Below are positions 56,409-64,000 of a DNA stretch of 64,000 nucleotides, in pieces. This DNA comes from Dactylorhiza incarnata (taxonomy: Eukaryota > Streptophyta > Magnoliopsida > Asparagales > Orchidaceae). A program made the translations under genes and the position numbers. How positions within the stretch are numbered: position 1 is the stretch's first letter; the number at the start of each line of letters is the position of its first letter. The notes beneath the pieces are model-generated. The model had not been told where the DNA came from. It did not search any database and was given only the letters and a program-made list of their open reading frames with translations. The stretch lies in assembly GCA_033032865.1 (NCBI GenBank), contig JAWHQI010000005.1:13478001-13542000 (forward strand), in the 5' to 3' direction.

Positions 56409-57536
56409 TGTTAAATTTATTAAGTGAGAGTGGATTTGAGCTGGGCGGTCTGCTGATTGGAGACCGGAGAGACCGCGCGGTCTGCGTTGGTTCTCTGGTC
56501 AATTTTGTCTTAGCGGTTTGTTCTGAGTAGTCTGATCTGGCAGACCGCCTCTTCTGTCCGAGTGGCTTGCGCGGGTTGGTCTGGCGACTTGTCCTAAGTC
56601 GGCCAGCTGTTCTTGGAATAAGACCGGGCGGTCTGCTTATTGAGACCGCGGTGACCGGGCGGTTTGGTTGTAACCGTAAGGTTTAATAAAGGATCTATGA
56701 GCTATGCCGAGCTCGTGCGGCTTGCTTTGCGAGACCGCTCGCTATCTGATGGATGGTTATTGTATCCCAGTTTATGCGGTGACGACATCCGTCTGTCCGC
56801 CTATAAATAGGGGTGCAGGGCCCGTTATTAATAACGAGAACTATAAGAACTCAAAGTTGGCTTGATTGTGCCAGTTTCACTTTGAGGTCATGCGGTCTGA
56901 GATTATTGTCTGACCGGTTTCTGTGTTCGCAGGTTATCGGCTTGCATCTCGCGGGCAGCTTGTCTCCCTTTTCCAGCTTTGAATAAACCAGTCCGGGCAG
57001 ACTGTGTTTAGGTGTTCGCGGTCTGTGTAGAGGACTCAGTTGATCAGGCAGTCTTAAGTGGTCAGGCGGTCTTGAGTTGCGGTCTGTCGCAGGTTGCAGT
57101 TCTTCGTTCAGAGTTCACGGGTTCTTCTTTGATCAAGACCGTGCGGTCTGGGCGATCAAGAAATGCGAACTATTTGTATTCAGCAAAGGAATAAAGCAGC
57201 AAGTTGGCGGTCTGTGGTTGCGGTCTGGCAAGTGCAGTCTGTACTCTGTTCGCGCGGTCTCAGCGACTTCCGCCCGGCTTGTTCTGTTCGCGCGGTCTGG
57301 CAGTCTCAAGTGCCAGGTCGCTACAGCTTGTTTTACGCTTGTGTTTTGTGCTTCTCTCCTCCGTGATTCTTTTGAATCATGTCTCGCCATGTATACCACG
57401 CATTGTAAAGAGATAGTTAATGCCATAGTACTATTCGTTCTTCTCATTATCACTGTTGTGCTACACTTTTGAAAGGATTTGTAAAGTGTGTTCCGCATAT
57501 TTCTCACTTCATCTCCGGACCTCAAGTTTTTCAACA
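56409..57536 (+). repeat. Element E 3' LTR
   Basis: 1128 bp partner of 48175-49303, with the GCGGTCT..AGACCGC words (56439-56700), TATA box CTATAAATAGG (56801-56811) and end TTTTTCAACA at 57536. Confidence 0.93.
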
Positions 57537-57541
57537 ATTCA

Positions 57542-57990
57542 CGGATCTCTTGATCAACTAGAATACAGATCTAAATTGACTATCATATACTAGTAATATG
57601 AAATCAATAAATTATAAATCAAAGGTGAATCGTAACAATTCTAAAACTAAAGCTATGAAAATGAGAAATTACAAAATAAGAAATTTAAGAAGTCTTCCAG
57701 TCAAATGCTATAAAACTAGCTACTCATACTTGAAAAGAACATTTATATATCTAAGAAAAGAAATTACAAATGTATGTAAAGTAAATCTAAACTAGGAATT
57801 GAAAAGTGCAAAACATAAAGTAAATTGCATAAAAGGAGAAATATAATAAAATGCAGAAAAACTAAACTAAAATTGACCCAATCAAAGCATGGACTAGATT
57901 CCCTTGACAATGGCAGCAGTTGGGAATTAATAGGAAGAAATTTCAGAAGTCACGCCCCTAGGTCACGCCCGTGACCTTGGGCGTGTAAGG
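57542..57990 (+). repeat. Region K, right part
   Basis: AT-rich, no convincing gene (the Lys/Asn-rich frame 57598-57795 has no family features). It ends with dyad GGTCAC-GCCC-GTGACC (57961-57976) and CACGCCC copies (57949-57984), the K word, where J inserts. Confidence 0.5.
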
Positions 57991-58026
57991 TGTAATATCC
58001 CCAAAACAACTAGACCCCTAGAGTGA

Positions 58027-58053
58027 TTTTGTCATGACTAGGTCATGACAAAA
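58027..58053. repeat. Perfect inverted repeat in J LTR
   Basis: TTTTGTCATGAC-TAG-GTCATGACAAAA, 12-bp perfect arms and 3-bp loop, 36 bp from the LTR start. Confidence 0.85.
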
Positions 58054-59381
58054 CCCTAGGAAGCTTGAAGAGATCACTTAGCCTTAGGCTTGAAGGGGAA
58101 GATTACCTTGGTCTGCAAATAACAATTTCCATTTAACAAATATAGGGTTGGACTTAAGGGCCGCACCTTGGCCCTTTGACCCCACCATGGCACACCTAAC
58201 CCTTTGGAGGGTCCCTTAGAGCATTTAGGACCCATTGGGGTCAACCAAAGAGGCCAAATTGATCAAAGTCAACCCAAAACCAAAAATGGTGAAAGTAACC
58301 TAATTAGGGTCAATTGACCCCCACCATGCCAAATTGACCCTACCTAGACCTTCCTAACCCTTAAGGGAGTCCAATGGGTCATAAGCCACCCATTGGGTCC
58401 AACCCAAATGGTCAAATTGACCAAAGTCAACTCAAGCTTAATTTAGGTCAAATTACCCTAATTTGACCTAATCAAGCCCAATCCACTTGGGCTAGGCCCA
58501 AGTGGAGTAGCCCATTAGCTTTGGGCGACTGATAATACCAGGAGATATTACTCAATTTCTGTAAATGGTGATTAGGAGAGAGAAATCTCATTTTCTCCAA
58601 GAATGGAGGAGAGCGAAAGAGAGGGATTAATGGCATTTATGGCTTAGGGAGAGCAATAGCCACAAATTCCTCCTCTAATGTCTCAATTCAGTTTCCCCAA
58701 TTAATTTGGAGGAGTTTAATGGCCATTCCTGGCCACATAGAGGGAGAATTTGAGGAGTTTCACCATGGCCGAAAATGGCCATCAATGGCTATTCATGGCA
58801 ATTGGGATTTACACACTTCCCCTCCCCGAATTGATTCATTGAAAAGCTTCAAGGGACAGAGGGGGTTTTTTTCCCCCATTCACTTGAAGAAATCGTGCAA
58901 CTTGGTGTGGAGGTTGCTGAGGCACCAAGAGGCAAGGATCGACCATGGCCAATCGGGAGATGACAAGGCAATCACCCCTCCACACAGGTCTGGTTCTTCA
59001 TCTCTCTCTCTGTGGATAGTTCTCATCAGATTGCTTGCAAGGATTGGGGCCAATTGGTTCCAAATCGGGTAGGACAAAAGATCCACTTTTGGAGATTTAA
59101 ATCCTGCCTCCGTATCCCTATTTCGGCCACTTCCGGCCGGCCAACCACCGCTATTCGCCGACCACCCCCTCAACGAAGGTGGTGGTGGCATTGGCCGGCC
59201 GGGGTGGCGCTTAGGTGGTCAGGAAAACAAGGAGGAAGGCAGCCCAGGTCGGGGCAATCTTAGCCGTCGGCTCGAGCTTGAAGACGACTAGATGCCATCC
59301 AAAGCTGCGCCAAGATTCGTGCTGGATCGAGTTAATTATGAAATGATTGTGTTATAATGTTATTCCATTTTGAAATGGAGT

Positions 59382-59765
59382 TAGTCGAACTGAAAGTTGA
59401 GTTCGTCGAACTCAAAGTTGAGTTCGTCGAACAGAATACAAGGCTGAGTTCGTCTAGTTGAGAAGCAAGTTCGTCGAACTGATAGTTGAGTTCGTCGAAC
59501 TCAAAGTTGAGTTCGCCGAACGGAATACAAGACTGAATTCGCCAAGCTGAGAAGCAAATTCGTTGAACTGAACCCGACGTTCGGCGAACGTAATTAATTC
59601 GCCAAACTAAATTAATTCGTCGAACTGAATATGGAGTTCATCGAATAGAGAGATATTAGCTGAACCGTCTGGAGATCAGATTTCGTCGAACTGAAACAGC
59701 GACGTTCGTCGAACGCAGAATTGAGATATTAGCTGAACCGGCTGGAGATCGGATTTCGTCAAACG
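59382..59765 (+). promoter_or_regulatory. GTTCGTCGAAC word array of J
   Basis: The odd palindrome GTTCG-T-CGAAC is exact at 59401-59411 and 59422-59432. There are many one-mismatch copies to 59765, interspersed with CAAAGTTGA and GAATACAAG. It is the J counterpart of the U3 words in other families; no clear TATA box follows. Confidence 0.75.
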
Positions 59766-61680
59766 CAGAATTTTATTTTAATTAATTACTTTCTACAGTA
59801 GTTCATTTTAATTACTAAAAATAGTAGGACCCCTCAAATGAAAAAGTGGTCAATACCAAAGATGTATCCCTTAGAGTCTACTTTATTTTGAAATTGCTTA
59901 CAACCCAAAAGTAGTTTTGTAGCTCCCTGTGGGTCCATTTTGGTGGGATTGGTCCCTAATGTAGGACAGCCACCATTTCTTGAATAACTTTTGATTAGTT
60001 TATGGGATTGACTTGAAAATTGAAACCTAGGCTATTTGTACCTGCATCCATAACATACACAAAGATGGGAATTTTAGGAGAACCATTTTCTAAGTTTTTT
60101 GTAATAATTACATAAATCAAATATTAATTAACTATTGGGTCAAATGACCTCCAATGCCCTCCAAATTTTGATGGGTACTTCTTAGGGTTATCACATGACC
60201 CTGGTAAAAATCTTAGCCTAATTGGGACTGATTTAGTTGGGTAATTTGTCAACCCAAGTTAGGTCAAATAGGGTTAAAGTTAGGGCATGGTGTTTATCTT
60301 GGGATATTGTGGTCAAATCTCCTCACCATGAGGTGAAACCTTGGCCACTGGTTTACGATCGCCTAAAACACCTTCATGAGTAAGATGGGGTGGTGTAGAG
60401 GTGGATATGCCCTAGGACCCTAGTTTTACCCCTTGGGGGTATCTAGAGCTTTGTGAAGGACAAGTGGTCAAAAGCTATATAATGGCCATGAAATTTAGGA
60501 GATATGTTTATGGAATGTATATATGCGCTAGGGAATTTTAAGAGGATTTTAGGAGAATTTATTCCCCTTAAATTAGGTTTTAAACCCTTTAGGGAAATTT
60601 CTTATAAGAGACATTTACATGCTCGAATGGTCTTGGATGATGATGAAATCTTGGTAGTGCCTTTGTAATCATATTATAGACCTCTGGTATTTTTTGTGAA
60701 ATTTATTAGATGATTTAACCAGTACTTCATTTACAAGGCACTTATTTTGTCTCAATCTTAAGAAATATAATTAAGGGTCCAAAATTCTCTAGAAAAAAAT
60801 GCAACTTGGTGATAAGACATTTCCGAGCACTAGGAAGCTCTGTGAATTTTTATAGAGTTTTTAGAAATTGTTATCAGTAGGCTACTTCACAACATGCGCA
60901 AATTAGGAATTATTTGGATTAATTATTTCAGTGAAGAAATGATTCCCATAAATTGTGAAACTCTGTAATTAAGCTTTTCTGGACACAATAGAGGTCTGGT
61001 AATTTTTCCCTAATTTTGGCATAAGTATTCTTGGTAGTTCCTTCATAAATTTTCAAGTTTGGATAGATGATAAATATTAAAAACATAGGACATTTACCTT
61101 ACTGTAAAATTGTGATATTCATTAATTACTAATATTTTGGCATGATAGATTTATCTTAGTTTTATGAGAGTCATATCATAAGAATACCTTACACTTCATG
61201 TTCATATTCATACTTGGCAAATATTGGAGAAATATAAATAAATGCTAAAATGTTGAGGAAAATTATGAATCTCTAGAGTTAGTCTTATAATGCCATGATA
61301 GCCCTCCAGTAAATATCTTGAGTCAGTTGGATGAATATTTGGAGTAACTCTACTTATAAGCTTCATATAGTTAGTTTGGTCTGCGTATAGTAAAAATGTG
61401 AACCTTGGGTATTTAGGGGCCTACCAAGTGGAAGTGACATGTAATTGGTGTACATGGTCAGGTTGAAGAGATTGAAGGTCACCAAAATGGATTAGATGGT
61501 GAAAGTGTGCATGGTGAGTGAAGGGTAAGTTATGCTCGGGATACACGAAAGATCGTCTTTCCCCTTAGAGGGTCATAACACGCTTAGGGTAATCCAAGGG
61601 TAAAGATAAGAAGGGTAATCTTATGGGTAGATACCAACAACACAAAGTGTCTTGAGAAAGGGAACTTTGGGGTGTCATCC

Positions 61681-62552
61681 TGTTGGAACCTTAGCTTTTG
61701 ATTTGAGTTAGGATCCACCCCTTTTGTCAATAATTCATCTAATAACTTAGATCAATTACATTAAGTAAGAAAACTAAGAAAACATAAATTAAATATGATG
61801 CGATCGAATCAGAGAATATACATAAATAATATAAGCTCTCTGCGTTCGACGAATGATCGGCCAGGCATTCTCTGAACGGCGCTCGACAAACTCAAGCCAG
61901 CGGTCGACAAGTCTTTTCCAGAACAGTGCTCGACAAAAATGTTGTCAGCAACATTATATCACATAGCTCGACTAACATCATTATTATTCAAAGTTTTCTG
62001 ATATAGCCGTTGCAGGCAATAAAGAATTTAGCCGTTGCAGAAGAGTCAAAGACGGCATATTATATTCCCAAGGAATCAGAATTAAAGAGCCTTTATCTCT
62101 TTCCTTTTTCCCGGGCAAGAATTCAAAAGGACCTCTCTCCAAAATTATATATAGAGAGAAGAGCAGGGAAAAGAAGAGATGTGCATATAGAAGACACAAC
62201 AGAAATACAGAGCACATCTATTCTTCATTCTTGCTAATTTCTTCTTGCAAATCACATACATCCTGAGACATCAATCACTACCATTTGCTCAGGATCATCA
62301 CTGCAGAAGAAAAAGAAGTCTTTGTACAATCTAGAGAAGAAGCTCTATCCACAAGCTGTCATCAACCTAAACCAGACAGGGGGAGCCTTCTTCATCATCA
62401 CAATCAAGATCCATATTCAACTTAAAATTAGGATCTTGAAGAGTCTTCTTATACAGAGAAGAACAACATATTTTTGTTTTCTTTTATTCCTTTACTCCAC
62501 CTTGTACAGGGTTATAACTCCCTTCAAAAGTTAACTCCTGGTGACAGGGCAC
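61681..62552 (+). repeat. Element C2 5' LTR (U5-truncated)
   Basis: Follows the C LTR from its inner start (TGTTGGAACC, 52 bp inside the C boundary). GTCGA/TCGAC words (61848-61960) are followed by TATA-like ATTATATATAG (62145-62155) and CTCCCTTCAAAAGTTAACTCC (62518-62538). Broken at GACAGGGCAC. Confidence 0.85.
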
Positions 62553-63357
62553 TACAGATTTCTATTTTTCAGATCCACCATTTTGTAATTTGGATAATTT
62601 TGATTTATGGCAAGTTAGAATTAATCTATTTATGAATGACATAGATGAAGATATATATAAATCTATTTTGACGGGAACTACATCTTCAACTTCTTCATCT
62701 GATGATCAGGAAAGGCTGAAAAGTGTTGATGCCATGGCCATGGAGATATTGGCTAAATCAATGTCAAAAGAAATTTCTCTTAAAGTGGTTGATTGCACTT
62801 CAGCAAAGGCTATCTGGAAATCCCTCTCTAGGATGGTAAATAAATCCATTCCTACTTCTTCTTTCACTAACTGTATTTATGATGCAGAACCATCAACCAA
62901 ACTAAGTGAAGAAGAAAATGAAGAAGAGCACAGAGCTAGAGCTTTCTGCATGATGGCCCTATATGGCTCATACCAAAATCCAGATGCAAAAGCTGAAACA
63001 GAAAAGGTAAATGAGGTAATTTCAATTCACAACCCTACCTCAAAAAATTACAAATCTGTCCTTAAGATAATATTTACAGATTCAAACAAAGAAATTAAAA
63101 AGAAGTTAACAAACATAAACTATTTAACTTGTGTAAATAATAAATCTGAAGAAAATTCAAAAGCACAAAATACATCAATTAAGGCTAAATTGCATAATGA
63201 TTATCAAGAAAAATTTAAAATAATATCAAACATATATTTTAATGACTACAAAAGAAAACTTTCAATAAGTATCAAAAATCAAATTTTAAGGTTCTTAAAA
63301 CATATATTTCCAAAAGAACTTTCTAAATGGTATCAAAAAGTTTTTCACCATTAAACT
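62553..63357 (+). pseudogene. gag: Element C2 gag
   Basis: Open frame from the deletion junction to TAA at 63355 (first ATG 62590). Homologous to C gag (NFDLWQVRINLFMNDIDEDIYKS, SAKAIWKSLSRMVNKS), copia type, then a Lys/Asn-rich C-terminus (KLHNDYQEKFKIISNIYFNDYKRK). It is longer and cleaner than the C copy, but the original start codon and first dozen residues are lost. No zinc knuckle. Confidence 0.75.
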
Positions 63358-63801
63358 CCATTCCTAATTAAATAAGCAAACATAAATTCATTTGAATGTA
63401 AAAGTGTCAGATAACTTCAATGTTCTTACAGATCTTCTCCAAATTATGTTGAGCATTCTATTGTAGTTGCATGGATTAGAAATAATCAGAAGCACTGAGT
63501 GTGAGTCTCTTCTGATAAGGGGATTCTTAAAGAAGGAAGGTACCAGACAAAATCCTTATTCCTTAAAATTCATTAAAGGTTGCTGCAATTAAAAATTTTA
63601 ATTTAGAACTTAAGAAATCAAAATCTAGGAAAGCAGAGTTGCTCAAATAATTTTAAAAGGATGAAAAATTATTAAAGCCAAGTGAAAGAGAAAAGGAGAA
63701 TATAAAAATTAAAACTGTCGGCATCCTAAACCAAATAGGGGGAGACCACCAGGCAACTAGTTTTAATTTGATTTAGCATCCCAACACAAATAGGGGGAGA
63801 T
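63358..63801 (+). other. C2 3' interior with two polypurine tracts
   Basis: Noncoding. Tract 1 AAACCAAATAGGGGGAGA (63728-63745) and tract 2 CACAAATAGGGGGAGAT (63785-63801) lie 56 bp apart; the LTR follows tract 2. In C the LTR follows the homologue of tract 1. Confidence 0.8.
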
Positions 63802-64000
63802 TGTTGGCACCTTATCAACAACCTCCTAGTGGATTCCTACCAGTGGGTAGAAGAGTAGATGTACCCAGTTGAGGGGAACTACTATACATCTTGTGTCATC
63901 TGGATTGCTTGATTTTTGTTTGTTTTTGTTTTATTTCCTGTGCTGTGTTTATTTATATGCACTCTAACTATTTGATTTTATTACTCGTACAGAAATCACC
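63802..64000 (+). repeat. Element C2 3' LTR (5' part deleted, window edge)
   Basis: TGTTGG then CACCTTATCAACAACCTCC, matching the U5 of C (13115-13160 reversed) and of I (51161-51180). U3, TATA and R are absent. Confidence 0.8.

Larger units (their letters stand above)
48175..57536 (+). mobile_element. Element E: Ty1/copia retrotransposon, TSD ATTCA, containing I
   Basis: LTRs 48175-49303 and 56409-57536; perfect TSD ATTCA (48170-48174, 57537-57541); PBS TGGTATTAGAGC (49304); polypurine tract AAGGGGGAG before 56409. Without I (2951 bp plus 5-bp TSD) it is about 6.4 kb. Coding capacity is destroyed by stops, frameshifts and the I insertion. Confidence 0.93.
57991..61680 (+). repeat. Element J: long gypsy-type LTR (Tekay-like), cut by C2
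   Basis: Starts TGTAATATCCCCAAAAC, the form typical of Tekay-type LTRs; flank TAAGG (57986-57990) is the expected TSD. At least 3.7 kb with no pol; the right end is beyond C2 and the window. Contains a 27-bp near-start hairpin (58027-58053), a diverged ~150-bp tandem pair (about 58170-58450) and a GTTCGTCGAAC array (59382-59765). The frames at 58719-59263 are low-complexity LTR translations, and I see no gene in 59770-61680. Confidence 0.65.
61681..64000 (+). mobile_element. Element C2: second C-family element with incomplete, complementary LTRs
   Basis: Starts TGTTGGAACCTTAGC at 61681. The 5' LTR (61681 to about 62552) lacks its U5 end. A deletion joins it directly to gag, removing the PBS and gag start. 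The interior ends in two polypurine tracts. The 3' LTR begins TGTTGG at 63802 and jumps at once to CACCTTATCAACAACC near the LTR end. It has no pol. Left flank CATCC is the expected TSD; the right end is outside the window. Confidence 0.8.

Noticed and set aside
57598..57795. 65-aa Lys/Asn-rich frame in K
   Set aside because: AT-rich compositional frame with no homologous block or context.
58719..59263. Frames in J with MAIPGHIEGEFEEF and similar
   Set aside because: Within a long gypsy LTR, rich in simple repeats; typical spurious LTR frames.

Overview
This 64 kb window is plant nuclear DNA (an angiosperm; species not assignable from sequence) made almost entirely of LTR retrotransposons nested inside one another. 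The evidence is primer-binding sites for plant initiator tRNA-Met (TGGTATCAGAGC type) and tRNA-Asp, 5-bp target-site duplications, Ty1/copia and Ty3/gypsy polyproteins in recognisable domain order, and AT-rich spacers. I see no intact host gene, rRNA, tRNA or CRISPR array. Letters A-L are my own labels.

Layout. C (minus strand, gag-only non-autonomous element) starts before the window and runs to 14495; it is split by A (961-11999, SIRE-like copia, TSD AAAAT). C sits in the leader of B (Tekay-like chromovirus, gag-pol 14675-19396, 3' LTR 19510-21769). B sits in F' (a minus-strand LTR, 21770-23280), which sits in the 5' LTR of F (tRNA-Asp-primed, RT-less large element; 5' LTR remnant 23281-23661, 3' LTR 44056-45839). 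The F interior is also cut by G (solo LTR 24396-25727, TSD CATTC), H (minus-strand SIRE-like copia 26612-36561, TSD AATAA) and D (copia 37158-42952, TSD TAAAT). F lies in L (45840-47704, unidentified, with a gene-like intron). K (47705-48174 and 57542-57990) is split by E (copia 48175-57536, TSD ATTCA), whose gag zinc knuckle is split by I (TRIM-like, 50160-53110, TSD AGGTG). J (gypsy-type long LTR from 57991) is cut at 61681 by C2, a second member of the C family that runs off the window. The deepest chain is L>F>F'>B>C>A.

All gag-pol genes are broken; most stops look like CGA>TGA, CAG>TAG or TGG>TAG, the pattern expected from deamination of methylated cytosine. The longest clean reading frame is a 371-aa antisense gene in A, which has its own TATA box and a plausible intron.

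Main observation. Nearly every LTR family here carries its own short, repeated, dyad-symmetric 'word' in U3, usually just upstream of the TATA box (for example TGTCGGAAATCCGACA plus TGTCGCCCAGGCGACA in A, TAACGCCGGCGTTA in H, GCGGTCT..AGACCGC in D and E, TGTCTCAGC..GCTGAGACA in G). In the two SIRE-like elements, which have different words, each element's own word also recurs in the gag spacer and after pol. Other notable features are a 78-bp in-frame intron at the gag/protease junction of B, a noncoding hairpin conserved between A and H with apparent compensatory changes, and an LTR boundary in C shifted by use of a second polypurine tract.
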